A stretch of 64,000 bases of DNA from the NCBI GenBank assembly GCA_027627225.1, contig CM051034.1, positions 3,405,501 to 3,469,500 of the forward strand, read 5' to 3'. The translations under genes were made by a program, and so were the position numbers. This DNA comes from Congeria kusceri (taxonomy: Eukaryota; Mollusca; Bivalvia; Myida; Dreissenidae). Shown here one piece after another: positions 1 through 11,454 of this stretch. Below the pieces are notes generated by a model. That model was not told the origin of the DNA, searched no databases, and saw nothing but the letters and a program-made list of their open reading frames with translations. How positions within the stretch are numbered: the first letter of the stretch is position 1; every line of letters starts with the position of its first letter.

Positions 1-782
1 ACATACAATCATTGTACACCCAGCTTGTTAAAGTTGTGTTGTAATTTTTTTTGAAAACATAACTTTGCCTTTCCCTTAGTACTGAAAATGTTTGTTTGAC
101 AATATGTGCTCTAGTTATATATTTTTAATCTTAGATGTATTCCCATCTGTGAATGTAGGGAAGCTTTGTTCCTGTTGGAAAATTCCATTTTTTTCTGTAC
201 TTTGTTTTCTTTCTAGCTAGAGAATGATGTTTTAAGAAGGACCTTTTTGTCATTCATGTTCCTTCTTAAAACATTTGCTGACTACCTCAAGAATGTGGTG
301 AATACTAAATAAATGATCATTTTCTATTCAGTTTTCAGCCATAATCAGAATAATCTGTATTTCTTACTTGTCTGACATGTAATGCTGTAAAGAAACAGGT
401 TTTTGAATGTAGTTTAACCTTGTTTTAGAATTAACTTGTTTAATACCCGACCCGACCCGAAATTACGGAACATTGAAATTTTGACCCGAATACATTTTTC
501 GACCGGTTGGAGCCCTATTGCACTCCACTCTTCGGAACATGCAAGTATGACATGACCTTTGCGGAGCCATCGCCATTATCTTTCAGAACTGTGGCATAGA
601 TAGTACTCCTCCGAAATAGCGTGCAAAAAGGGGTGAGGAAAATATTTTTGTTTGTCTTTGACAAGCTATGGCAAGCCAGGGAGCAAAAGAAAAACATGTA
701 TAAGATAAATTATTACATTATGGCGTACATTCCCATATTTGTTTAAGCCTATCACAACAGTAAGGCTTTCATCTTTGCCAGT
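1..782. other. AT-rich stretch, no supported gene
   Basis: No intact gene is visible. Around 447-515 there is a short GC-richer segment with tandem CCCGA units followed by TTGGAGCCCTA, which resembles a hAT-type terminal sequence, but no partner end was found. A 60-codon open frame on the minus strand (515-697) has no convincing splice sites or homology and is not called. Confidence 0.4.
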
Positions 783-822
783 ACTCAGGTGAGCCCTTTG
801 CGTCATCATAGCCCTCTTGTTC
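783..822 (+). repeat. 3' terminus of a HINE/pearl-like element
   Basis: ACTCAGGTGAGC is followed about 20 bp later by CATAGCCCTCTTGTT. This is the 3' end shared by the GCTCACC family in this window; the same order is seen at 7478-7517. The body of the element is too degraded to bound. Confidence 0.45.
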
Positions 823-1355
823 ATGTTTAAAATACATTTAAGATGAATAAATGCATGTAAATGAATAGAACTGCTTTAAATCAGATTTCACTGTTGCTAA
901 ATGTAAATGACATACTCTTTAAACTCGTGTAACATTTCCTTTATGCAGTTTAACATCGGTTTAAGCAGCGCTTAACAAATGAATTAAAAACATTAATCCA
1001 CTTGGGACCTACTTTATTCTACAATTTGATAAGTCTGTTCGCAAGTAGGGGTAGACTTTCGTGACAAAAAAGCGCCTGGTTGGCTTAGTTCAGAGTGCAC
1101 AGGCCTTGAAAATGCCCGAGATTTGAGTCTTAAATGGTTTGCACTAAAGTCCGTCTGCGTGACATTTTTCACCAGAATATTGCATTATCCTCAGAGAAAC
1201 AGAAAAACGAAGGTAAATAACAAGAGTTGTCATTTCTGTCATGGCATATTTTACTTCATTGACACTGTAAGTGAGAGGTTTAGCTCAGTTGTGAGTGTAC
1301 TTGCTATGTTAAAAATAAGTTTGAATTGGCATCAGGACATCATTAGTGTTTGTTG

Positions 1356-1666
1356 CAGGGGTGTGGAAATCCTATGCCCGACTTGTCTGATGCTGGTAAA
1401 TTTTACTGTCAGACAAGTCAATTTTCCTGTCTACTTGCCCACGGACAAGTACAACTTCAGGGTGTGGAAATGATATAAAAGTTGGAAGTTAACTATCATA
1501 TTATGCTATACTTGAAAGATTTGAATTATGAAAAAATTAATCAGGAATGACTGGAATAAAGGCTATATTTTTATTTGAACAAGTGACTGTTGCTAGCGGA
1601 CAAGTAGATTCTTGCAATGAACCTGTCCTTGGAACAGGAAACTATTTTGTTATTTCCACACCCCTG
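1356..1666. mobile_element. hAT-type MITE with 8-bp target-site duplication
   Basis: This 311-bp element starts CAGGGGTGTGGAAAT and ends with its exact reverse complement, a perfect 15-bp terminal inverted repeat. The octamer GTTTGTTG lies immediately outside both ends (1348-1355 and 1667-1674). An 8-bp target duplication with CAGGG-type ends is the signature of the hAT superfamily. Inside are several copies of GACAAGT in both orientations, probably subterminal repeats. There is no transposase, so it is non-autonomous. The short open frames overlapping it are chance frames. Confidence 0.88.
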
Positions 1667-1795
1667 GTTTGTTGTTTATTAAATACATTTATATTACATC
1701 TAACTTCTATTGAAAACATTGCTATCAGTATTCCAAGTTTAAAAGGTAGTGTCTGACTATTGGCTTCAGTTCTTTTTTTCCGATAACTATGACCC

Positions 1796-2490
1796 CTATC
1801 AAAGATGGTTTGCTAATGTCGGTCTTCTGTTTGTCAGTCGGTAAGCCACTTTTGTTTGCCCTCTCTAAGTCCAACAGTGTTCATCATATTTTCAACAAAA
1901 TTCATGAAAATGTTGGTGAGCATAATAAAACTGCCGTCTACCATTCGTAAATTTTAGTGGAAATCTTATGATGTTGTTGCTGCAATTATGTTGATATATG
2001 TTGATCTTACATGGATGTATGACTTAATCATACGTACGACCGCCCAATGACCCATTGATAAAATGGCCTTCTACTCTCATAGTCGAACAGTTTTTATCCA
2101 ATCATCACCAAACTTTATGAAGGGTTTAGGATTTCATATACACTTAAAATGTGTATTCCCTATTTTAAATAGACTCATAAGCCAAGTTTGGTAACTCTAG
2201 TTGGGATTTCTAAAAAATATGGGCTTTTTTACTCTTAGAAATTTTTCATATACAGTAAGCTGTATTAATCGGCTTAAGGTTTTTTGGAAAGCTATTTTCT
2301 CAGGAATGGCTTGAGGGATTTCATTCTAGCTTAAAACACTTGTTTCTCATATCAAAATGTACCCATAGGCCAATTTTGGTAACTAGTTGAATTTTTTAAA
2401 AATTATTAGCCATTTTGCACTAAGCCATTTTACATTTAAAGCTATTTGGATAGGTTAAAGTTTTCGGTAAGCTAGTTTCTCAGGAATGGC
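1796..2490 (+). repeat. Degenerate HINE-like element with about 180-bp units
   Basis: It opens with a CCTATCAAAGATGG...GTCGGT...TGTCAGTCGG segment like the family at 19.03 kb. It continues with two about 180-bp units marked by TTTTGGTAACT/TTTGGTAACTC and by CTCAGGAATGGC at about 2300 and 2478. A fragment of the same unit occurs near 6945 (CCCATAGGCCAATTTT). Confidence 0.5.
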
Positions 2491-3200
2491 ATTACTATCA
2501 GCATATAATTCTGTATGACCTTGACATACAGAGTAGTGCCAAATGCAAACGATTTCCAGTAGTAAACATTTGTGCCATAGAAACCTGGGCTGGTTTTAGA
2601 ATGTAAAGAAAAGAAAACATGAAAACAAGTATTTTTGTATTTTTAACACTTTTGGCGTAAATTGAGGGTGTTCTGCTTCTTCCATTAAATAATTGAATAA
2701 TTTTAGTACATATAAAGTAACTGCACAAGATTTTGCAGTGTTGTTGGTTAAATAAACAGTATTTATGTATGTTTTATGCCCCTGTCAATATTTTCGCCCC
2801 AGCGGGCTGTACATGGTGAATTTGACTAATTTCAAGGTTTGGGGTCTAATTCCCCACCCTAGAGCCAGGTATTTTTGTTTACCAGTAAATTCCCACAGAT
2901 GCAGATGCCATATTTAAGTTGCGTGCAAAGGCATCTAAAATTCGAAGTCTGTTTCCCTGTACCCAGAATCATTCGGCGTGTCAAAATTCAGCCTGTCGGG
3001 AATCGCTTTCAGTCTAAATTCCTGTATATGCCCACCATCCCTTCCTGGTGGAAAATATTGACAGGTGCATTATCTTAGATCATATGTCGGTATCGTCTGG
3101 CCAAAATCACCGAATTGTTACTTTACCACTAGAGATGACATTTTGAGTACACATACTGGTACTCAAAACCAAATAGCTTGAAGAAGTCTTTATTTATGTC
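2490..3200 (+). repeat. Paralogous block shared with 59.83-60.11 kb
   Basis: The segment near 2495-2600 (CAGCATAT, then a GACATACAGAGTA core) and that near 3085-3160 (GCCAAAATCACC, then GAGTAC) recur in the same order at 59865-60110. The copies are old and diverged. In both places a TSP1-like exon remnant follows downstream (3276 and 61232), so a longer segment was probably duplicated. Confidence 0.5.
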
Positions 3201-3275
3201 ATAATTATGAACACAAATTCAACCTGAGTTTCCTTACTTTTCAGCTGCATATATGCATTTGATGTGCGCGGACAG

Positions 3276-3414
3276 ATGGAGCTGCTGGTGATGTACGGAG
3301 GACAGATTGGTCAGCTAGGGACTCAAGTTCTGTAAACAGTGGGAATGGAACTCTTGCCAGACCTGTATTGGCAGACTGTGGTTTGGATGATTGTCAAGTG
3401 GAGGTCTTGACGAG
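3276..3414 (+). CDS. Candidate exon, degenerate thrombospondin type 1-like module (copy 1)
   Basis: The segment lies between a possible acceptor (GCGCGGACAG) and a strong donor (GAG|GTAAGA), and is fully open with phase 1 entry. It reads DGAAGDVRRTDWSARDSSSV followed by NSGNGTLARPVLADCGLDDC and a short tail. The order W, then SSSVNSGNG, then R, then Cys resembles the W-SCSVSCGNG-R-R-C core of TSP1 modules, with the usual cysteines replaced by serine. Three copies exist here (also 15240-15409 and 61232-61385), all ending at GGTAAGAT; this is the only one with an uninterrupted frame. The polypyrimidine tract before the acceptor is poor, so it may be a pseudo-exon. The TSP1 assignment is inference by eye. 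Confidence 0.4.
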
Positions 3415-3700
3415 GTAAGATGACATTGGTCTTAACAACAGTCACTGCCTCAGTGACATGCTGTCGAAATATAGTATGTTTGCACCCAACAGATTTTAGC
3501 ATACCTGAGCTTGAAGTGCTCAGGTGTGAGTTATTTTGGTCAGTAATTGTTTGTTGTCTGTTGTTTGTAATCAAATTGCATACGAATCCACATTTAATAC
3601 TGTATGATGTCAGTTGGGTCAGACAATGTATTATAAGACGAAACTATTCATTGTGATTCACTTTGTCTATTGAAGGCTAGTACCAAGCCAAATTGCGCAT
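3415..3700 (+). repeat. Paralogous intronic block following the TSP1-like exon
   Basis: The block runs from the GTAAGATGACAT donor through GGTTGCACCCAACAGATTTT-like sequence, GTGAGTTATT, GGGTCAGACAATGT and TACCAAGCCAAATT. It recurs at 15410-16465 (interrupted by a HINE-like insertion) and, more diverged, at 61386-62110. A part is also at 11455-11540. It provides empty-site controls for the insertion at 15482. Confidence 0.6.
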
Positions 3701-4210
3701 AGGGGCAAGCTCGGAATTTGGTTAGTTTAACATAGTTTGTCAATACATTGCGTCTAGCTCTGTTGTATATCTTCATATGCTTGTGACGAAATCGGGAAAT
3801 ACTATTTTCCTCGGATTTTATTGTTGATTTCATATAGCTTTCTTTACTGGAATATACTTCAACAACATCAGAAACTTGGCCACCCAAAACCCGGGAAAGT
3901 TTGGACAGAATAGTGAAAATATGGACAGTACTGGCTTTGATATTGTTAATTACATTGGGAAACTACAGACAGTATTTTATACTTAAAATTCAGCTGCAGA
4001 CAGACCCACTAGGTTGCTCCCATAATGCAACATTCACAGTCACTTATGCATTTTATTACCTAACTCCTTATATAACTTATTAATCTAGATTTTCTATTGC
4101 TGCCATAAAGTGTACTTGTTTTAATCCAGGTGTGAAACATTTTAACCGTAGCTGGGTCAGACAATCTGTTTCATTCGCACAATGATTCGCACAAATGCTA
4201 GTCTACATGT

Positions 4211-4287
4211 CAAGGGTTGAGCGCGAAACTATTGTATCTGCTTAACATATCTATATGAGATACAATAGTTTCACGCTAAGCCCTCAA
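4211..4287. mobile_element. Small hairpin MITE
   Basis: CAAGGGTTGAGCGCGAAACT plus ATTGTATCT (4211-4239) is followed after about 18 bp by the near-complement AGATACAATAGTTTCACGCT plus AAGCCCTCAA (4258-4287). A second degenerate copy is at about 63345-63425. No target duplication could be fixed. Confidence 0.6.
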
Positions 4288-4850
4288 TGTATATTTGTGA
4301 TATGAAGTCACTCTCCGGCTACATTTGTAACAAAACAAATCCGGGAATGGGTTAAATTCTAGTATTGGTGTTATGTATAATATGTATATATTTTTTATTA
4401 ATATATTTATAATAAAACTAGCATTAAAATGAAAGTTAAGGCGGAAAAGTATTTGTTTGGAATGTGATAGCCAGCTACGATTTTTTATGATTTGAATGAT
4501 CTAGGTTTTATTTAAAAAAAGACAATAAAGTAAATAAAACAGTTATTCCAGAGGCGTTTTGTGCCTCGGTGTAAAGGATGACATTTGTTTTTAATTTGTA
4601 TTGATATATAGACATGAATGTGTCTTTAAATTCCAGGTATTTGGTTTGCACAAGCCTTGGTCTGTCAGAATTCTGTTGGTTATTGCGGATCCATTTTATT
4701 CTAATCTTCCATTGGTGTATATTTTATAGCAAACTATTATATAGATAGTGTCTCGACGAGTCTGATTGTTGGCTCATTTCTTATTTTTTAATTTAAAACC
4801 TATTGTAGCCATAGGATAAATGGTTGTGTATCAATAGAAAATATACATTT

Positions 4851-4919
4851 ACAACAACAACAACAACAACAACAACAACTACTACAACAACTACTACAAC
4901 AACTACTACTACAACAACA

Positions 4920-4987
<68 letters not shown>
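4851..4987. repeat. Trinucleotide microsatellite CAA changing to CTA
   Basis: About 45 trinucleotides begin as CAA and shift to CTA/TAC. The poly-Thr and poly-Val frames across it are artefacts. It sits directly before the family A tandem units at 5005, as a microsatellite does in other HINE-like elements here. Confidence 0.97.
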
Positions 4988-5004
4988 ACTTTCTACATAC
5001 ATAC

Positions 5005-5886
5005 CTTATATCGAGACCTCGCTTGGGATTGCAATATGGGGTAGGTCAAGGTTTCTAATAATAGATAAACAGTTTACGCTCAGTAACTTGACAATGCATT
5101 GAGATATTTTTATGAAACTTAGAACGTACATGCTTTATATCGAGACCTTCGTATATAGTGATTGTCAAGGTCACTGTTACTAAAATAGAAAATCAGTATC
5201 GGCTGAATAAATTGAGAACGCATTGAGATTTTTAAATGAAACTTTTATCACTAGATACCTTGTATCAAGACCTTGCTTGGGATGGGCAAGGTGGTGTCAA
5301 GGTCAAGGTCACTGTTATTAAAAATTGAAAAAAAGGTTTCCACTCAATAACTTGAAAACAAATTGAGATATTTTAATGAAACTCAATGCATAGATACCTT
5401 ATATCGAGACCTCGCTTAAATTGCATATGGGGTTGGTGGGGTCAAGATCAAGGTCACCGTTACTAAAAAATAAAAAACAGTTTCTGTGCAATAACTTGAG
5501 AATGCATTGAGATATTTTAATGAAACGTAATAGATACGTTATATTTAGACCTCGCTTTGGATTGCATATAGGGTGGGTGGGGTCAAGGTCGAGGTCACCG
5601 TTATTAAAAAAAAGGTTTCCGCTCAATAGTTTGAGAACACATTGAGATATTTTAATGAAACTTTCAAACATAGATATCTTAAATATAGACCTCGCATGGG
5701 ATTAAATATGGGGTTTGGGGTAACGGTCGAGTTCATCATTACTAACAATTTTATTGATGTGCTTTACAAAAAAATGTGGTTTTCGTGGAATTTTCATGTT
5801 TCTTGTTTTAGAAAAAAAAAACCAGTAACTCTGACATACACACAAAAAGTCGAGCGTGCTGTCCTACAACAGCTCTTGTTCTTGTC
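5005..5886 (+). mobile_element. HINE/pearl-like element, family A (tandem units)
   Basis: About five diverged units of 130-160 bp share the order ACCTTATATCGAGACCTCGC, TTGGGATTGCATATGGGGT, TCAAGGTCACCGTTACTAAA, AATAACTTGAGAACGCATTG, AGATATTTTAATGAAACTT. The 3' end is a hairpin, GCTGT-CCTAC-ACAGC, followed by TCTTGTTC at 5862-5886. There is no coding capacity. The same family recurs at 7.0, 14.4, 27.3, 32.2 and 55.8 kb and in reverse at 35.9-38.1 kb. Confidence 0.72.
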
Positions 5887-6227
5887 TGTGTTTGGCTGGC
5901 TGGCGGCAGCTGTGGTATTATAACATTTATTGTACATGTATATTGACCTTGTTCTCAGTGTTTCATTCTAATTGATTATGAAATTGATACAGATGGCATC
6001 GAATACCAAAATTGGTATTTCAATATTCGCTTTTTTATTCAATATTGAATATTGGCATAGATTGATATTTACTACATTAAGCTTTGTGACCCAGTCAACA
6101 CAATGTTAATAATCGTACAGAGTTTTAGTATACATTATCGCTGTATCTTTATTAGCAAATTGCAATATCATATTTATGTGTTAATGGCAGTAAGCATAAG
6201 CCACTGAGGTCCCATGTTAAGTATTGT

Positions 6228-7517
6228 TTTTAGCTCAGCAGTCCTGAGCACAAAGTTCTCATGGTGAGCTTTTGTTGTGATCGCCCATTGTTTGTTGTCC
6301 ATGCATGCGTGCGCCCGTCTTCAACTTTTCATTCAAACGACATCTCCTAAACCACTTGGCAGATTTTTACCAAACTTCACAGGAATGATCATTGGCTGAC
6401 CCTCCTTCAAAGTTGTTAAAATTGTTACAGTCCACTGCATATGTAGGTCACCAGAACTAAAAATAGATTTAAAAAGTGAAAACTTAAAACATCTCAGAAA
6501 CTGCAAGGCCCAAAGGTTTCATATTTGGTATGTAACATCCTAAAGTGGTCCTCTACAAAGATTTTCAAATGATGCCCCTGGGGTCAAAACTGGCCACGCC
6601 CCGGGGGTCACATGGTTTATATAGAATATATAGCAAAATGACTTTAAAAATCTTCTCCTCTGAAACCACAAGGCCCAGAGGTTTCATTTTGTGATCGCCC
6701 ATTGTCCATGCGTGTGTGCGTCCGTCAACAATTTTTCATTCAAACAACATCTCCTAAACCAATTGGCAGATTTTCACCAAACTTCACAAGAATGATCATT
6801 ACGTGACCCTCTTTCAAAGTTGTTCAAATCTTTACGGTCCGCTGCATATGTAGGTCACCAGAGCTTAAAATAGATTTAAAAGGTGTAAACTTTAAAAATC
6901 TTTAAGGATTTCATTGAAACTTATTTTCTACATGAAAATGAACCCATAGGCCAATTTTGAAAGTCTAGTTAAAAATTTGTCCAAAATTATGGGCCTGTTT
7001 ACACTTAGACATTGTACAGTCGCGTGGATGGGGAGGCGGAATCAACTTTTGGTTTCCACTTTCTTACTCCAGAATGAATTTTCATACATAGATACCATAA
7101 AGCAGTACTGTACTTGGGATTGCATTTGGGGTGGGTTGGTTTGGGTCAAGGTAGGTGACTGTTACTAAAAATAGAAAAAAAAACAGATTCTGCTTGATAA
7201 CTCGTGAACAAATTGAAATACATTACTGAAACTCAGTTTATAGATAACGTTTAGCTAGACATTGCATGAGATTGATGAAACTTTATAGACTTTATAACCC
7301 AATAATCATCAAACTTGCTCAGAACATTTGTCCCAATGATATCTAAGACAAGTTTGAAACCGGGTCACACGGGGTCAAAGGTGACCAGGCCAAATAGAAG
7401 TAAAGCTTGTGAACACTCCAGGGGCCACATTTTTAGCTGAATCTTTATGAAACTTACTCAGAACAATTTAGTTCCTTAGCCTCTCAGGTGAGCGACCTAA
7501 ACCTTTATGGCCGTCTT
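6228..7517 (+). mobile_element. HINE/pearl-like element, GCTCACC family
   Basis: The 5' end is TTTAGCTCAG...CTCATGGTGAGCTTTTG and the 3' end is CTCTCAGGTGAGCG...ATGGCCGTCTTGTTT. GCTCA near the start and TGAGC near the finish form the subterminal inverted repeat of the family. Between them are two about 450-bp segments with ACGACATCTCCTAAACCACT and CTCTACAAAGATT motifs, then one family A unit (7010-7200). The composite shows that families exchange unit types. Confidence 0.65.
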
Positions 7518-7529
7518 GTTTAATGTTCA

Positions 7530-8610
7530 TAGTTCATGTGAAAGTGTATCATACTGGATTTGTTCATGCCTCTTTCTGTCTAAATTGTGTTGGTTCTTCG
7601 TCCATTTCACTTTACTATTGCATTGGGGCATACTTTGTTGAAAATGAGTGTATTTGATGGTTCAGTAATAGATACCAGAATTAGTAGAAGGTAAAATAAG
7701 ATAAAACACTACTTTGAGTATATAAATTAAGAACTTTAGTTGCAAAGCATATCATATCTCTTGCAACCGACTTCAAATTGGAATGTGAAAGCAATTGTTA
7801 ACACAAAAAAGCTCAATCATAGATCTATCATCATATTTTTCTTTAATATATCTTTGGTATGTAGTTACCAGTGCTACTTTGATAAAAAATGCAGACAAGT
7901 TTAGCTGAAATAATATGCCTTACAAATTCTATGGTACAATTATGATATTTGAAAACTAACCAATAGACACTACAAAGTTTTGAAAAGCTTGAAAAATGAG
8001 ATTCCCCTCCCCAGTGAATTCCCTTGTGTCACATAGCCCAGATCAAATAACCACAAGTTGTTTTGTACAAAATCTTTCACTATGTACACATTAAGTTAAA
8101 TTTTAAATTTTAATTGGATATTTAAGAATTCTTGAATAGGGTTATATCCATTCATCTTCAAAAAAAGCAGCAATTTTTGGTATACAAATTTTCCATTAAG
8201 TGCACCTTTAGTTAAAATATTTTAAATAGGATACCGGTACACGTAGTATATATAAGAAAATATACCAAGGATTATGCCCATGCACATTGGCATTGTAAAC
8301 TTCTGATCAACATTATACCATTTTGAAAAACTTTTTTGTGTGATTCACATTTCAGATATTACGGATTGTTTAGCAGTAAGACTTGTTCACGAGCCAATTC
8401 TCATGATTCTGCTCTTATAATATACAACCTATTGAAATGCCTTTAATTAGGTTGTACTTTACGACCTAAAACATTCATGTCAAAACTGATCAGAGCCTTG
8501 ATTGAAATCGTTGTAATGGTTGTTTTATTAGAACTATTTCAGTAGGCAATTCCAAAATGTCTGGCAATTAAAAGATTTTAGGAGGAATCTTAATTTAAAA
8601 ATTCACTGAA
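7530..8610 (+). repeat. Old segmental duplication, block R copy 1
   Basis: Aligned by eye to 28940-29860 over most of its length. Shared landmarks in order are CTATTGCATTG, GATGGTTCAGTAATAGATA, GTTGCAAAGCATATCATATC, AATAATATGCCTTA, CCTATTGAAATGCCTTTA, GCCTTGATTGAAAT and GGCAATTCCAAAATGTCTGG. A third copy is split between 18100-18470 and about 20930-21030. No reading frame is conserved across copies, so it looks like duplicated non-coding DNA or an old repeat. Confidence 0.65.
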
Positions 8611-9145
8611 GATCAATCACAAATATGGTATTTAAAGCAGCAGTCCATATATATGTAGTAAAAATAAAACTTTGCAGAAATAGTTTCTAATGGACATCTT
8701 ACCGATCAAAATACAAAAAAATGCATTGAAATCGGTAAAATAATAAAGTTTTTGTACATTTTTATCATTGTGTTTCTGTATGCGTTAGCTGGTGATGCCT
8801 CTGTAGTAAATCAGCATGAACATGAGTGTGTATTCCATTCTGACCAAACGTTTTCGAACATGGACATTATAAATTGCATTTCGTAAATAATAAACAGTTT
8901 TCAGCCGAATAAACGGCATTTAGGTTCATTAGAACTTACGCCAATTAAGGACGTATTGAATTATATTCTGAGGACTGTGGCTTTAATCTTAGAAGAAGAA
9001 GAAGAAGAACTTTATAAAAACAAAATAATGAACATATAAACACGCATCTTAATAATTGTCAGGCCAACCTTAAAAAATTGTTTGTTTGCCATTGCCTACC
9101 CAAGGTTGCTGGTAATGGGTCGGTAGGTAGGCAATATATATATGT
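8611..9145. other. Unassigned AT-rich spacer
   Basis: No gene is seen. A short GAA microsatellite lies at about 8993-9010. Confidence 0.5.
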
Positions 9146-9369
9146 GGCATGTCGTGGGAAAACCGGGCTTAATGCATGTGCGTAAAGTGTCGTCCCTGAT
9201 TAGCCTGTGCAGTCTGCACAGGCTAATCCGGGACAGCACTTTCCACCTACAGTGGATTTATGTTTAGAAGAGACTTCCTTGAACACAGAAAATACCATAA
9301 AAACGGAAAGTGTCGTCCCGGATTAGCCTTTACGCACATTCATTAAGCCCGGTTTTCCCACGACACGCC
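9146..9369. mobile_element. Palindromic MITE-like repeat (family E, copy 1)
   Basis: The ends are about 41-bp inverted repeats beginning GGCATGTCGTGGGAAAACCG and differing at about two positions. An inner hairpin ATTAGCCTGTGCAGTCTGCA...GGCTAAT lies in the left arm. The right arm lacks the matching inner hairpin: GATTAGCCT runs straight into TTACGCACA, a clean deletion. It is flanked by short TA runs, so target duplication cannot be judged. The repeat looks like one I associate with Dreissena, not checked. Confidence 0.8.
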
Positions 9370-9779
9370 TCATATATATATATTTTTTTTATTGCAAATT
9401 TATGATCCATTTAGCGTCAAAATATGGCATTTAACACAAACGTTGCTTTTGATAATATAATCAAGTGTCTGTTGATATGACGATTTTGCTAGCAATCATC
9501 TTTAATTAGACAATGAATGCCAGCAAACAGTCCATAGTTTTCACAAGTTTGATAAAACATGATAAGAATTGCATTTTGATATGACCTATTGAAATGCAAG
9601 GACCTAGCTGATACAGTTAATTTGTTAACCCAGTAGAAAACGACCAAACTGGAAGAAGAGCGAGCCTTTATTTAACCTAAAGAAAAGATAGAATATTTGG
9701 CATATAAAGAACTGGTTTGATTTAACAAAGAAAAAACTGTTGTGTAGGGACTTTCGCGGGGTAGGTAGGCAATAACCAT

Positions 9780-10200
9780 AATTACATACAACATTGAAAA
9801 CACCTTGAATGCTGTCATTGTGCTTTAGTGCCAGGGTTTATTTGCTTTGATTCTATCATGGTCGCAATCTTCACTGATGAACGTTTCAATACAAAGGCAG
9901 ATCTTTAAAAGTGGTGGCATATTTGTTTGGTATTTGCTCCATTATCAAAATAAGTGACAAAATTGTAGATCAAATTTGTTAACATAGGAAATTAAGTAGT
10001 TTTCATGTCAAGTAGCAGTGTTGTCCTTGACTTGCAGCTGGTTTCCATGTTTTTTTTGTGGATAAACAATTCAGTTATTTAGGGAATGTACTGTCATATC
10101 AGGATTTTCTTAACTGCATGGAGGAACATAGGTCATAGATATATTTAGGCACATCCTAACACTTGATGGTGTACATAAATAATAATCAAAACAGCATCAG
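9780..10200 (+). repeat. Paralogous block S copy 1
   Basis: Shares with 56800-57370 the order AATTACATACAA, ACACCTTGAATGCT, CATTGTGCTTT, GGCATATTTGTTTGGTATTTG and GATGGTGTACA. No coding frame is conserved. Confidence 0.6.
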
Positions 10201-10204
10201 CGTC

Positions 10205-10890
10205 CGCATCTGAATTTGGTTAAAGTTTTTATTCAAAAGTCTTGTAATTTCAAAACTATACAATTTATTCACTTGAAACTTGGAATATACATTTTGTCAT
10301 CAACTTCATTATCAGGGGCAACATTCCCCGTAACTCTGTTTTGGATTATGACAGAATCCCTTTTTCATATAGATTTTCTGGTTAAAGTTTATTATGAAAA
10401 GTTTTGTAACTTCAAAACTACAGAAGTTATTCACTTAAAACTTGGAATATACTTTTGTCATCTACGCCAGTGTCAGGGGCAACATTCTCTATAACTCTGT
10501 TATGTATTTTGACAGAGTTATGTCCCTTTTTCACATAGATTTTCAGGTTGAAGTTTATATTCAACATTTTGGAACTTCAGAACTACACAAGTTATTCACT
10601 TTAAAATTGAAATAAATACCTTTGTCATCATTTCCAATATCAGAGGCAACATTCTCTATAACTCTGTTTTGTATTTGGACAGAGTTATGCCCATTTTTCA
10701 CATAGATGTTCTGGTTAAAGTTTATATTCAAAAGTGTTTTAACTGCAGAACTACATAAGTTATTCACTTTAAACGTCTTGGAATATACCTTTGTCAGCCC
10801 CTTTTTCACATACATTTTCAGGTTAAAGTTTATATACAAAACTTATTTGTAACTTAGAACTACGTAAGTTATTCACTTTAAAATAGGAAC
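10205..10890 (+). repeat. Tandem repeat, about 180-bp units (family H)
   Basis: About four units carry GGTTAAAGTTTATATTCAAA, TTCAAAACTA, GTTATTCACTT, GGAATATAC, TTTGTCATC, GGGGCAACATTCTCTATAAC and CTCTGTTTTGTATT. They have HINE-like unit size, but neither terminus could be identified. Confidence 0.7.
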
Positions 10891-11450
10891 ATACCTGAGC
10901 TGGTGTGTACCCCTCATAAATCAGGGTCATATGTTAATGTCACACCTAGAAGTCAAAGGGCAAAATTTACACTTTGTTTGTCTGTGCTTCAACTTTAATG
11001 GATTTTAGAAACTAACTGGCACAGATGTTAACTTAAGTGATACAACATGAAGTGCAGATCAATACGTCAAAGGTCAAGGTCACTCTTAGTGGTCAAAGGT
11101 CAAGATCAACTTTTGCTTTGTCCTGACTATAACTGTGTCATAGATTGAGATATTTTGCAATTAAACAAATGTTTGCCCAAATAAGACGACATGTTACGAG
11201 CATGAAATAGATCTGAAGGTCAAAGGTCAGTGTCATACTTAAAGGTCAAAAGTGGAAATTGGCCTTTTTATTTCTCCGGACTTTTAACTTTTTAAATGTA
11301 TTTTAAGACTTTAAACGAATGTTAACCTCAAAATGACAATGTGTCTCCATATTAATCAGATTCTTAGGTTTAAGATCAAGGCTACATTTAGAGGTCAAAG
11401 CGTCATCGGGGTGCGTCCATTGTTTCTACCAATATTCTTGTTGATCTTGA
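10891..11450 (+). repeat. Tandem repeat rich in GGTCAAAGGTCA
   Basis: About two to three diverged units with repeated GTCAAAGGTCAAGGTCAC and TAACTT...AACTGTGTC-like segments. GGTCAAGGTCA half-sites recur in many tandem families here and resemble nuclear-receptor AGGTCA half-sites, but they are simply part of the repeat unit. Confidence 0.5.
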
Positions 11451-11454
11451 TGAT

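Noticed and set aside
1083..1132. tRNA-like boxes (TGGCTTAGTTCAG then GATTTGAGTCT)
   Set aside because: The A box is fair but the B box is poor, and no stems, tail or target duplication could be seen.
1123..1473. 116-codon plus-strand open frame
   Set aside because: It runs into the hAT MITE at 1356 and has no splice or homology support.
4793..5102. Poly-Thr and poly-Val open frames
   Set aside because: Produced by the CAA/CTA microsatellite; no flanking coding signal.
10890..11450. Nuclear-receptor response elements (AGGTCA half-sites)
   Set aside because: They occur in every unit of several unrelated tandem repeats, so there is no basis for a regulatory call.
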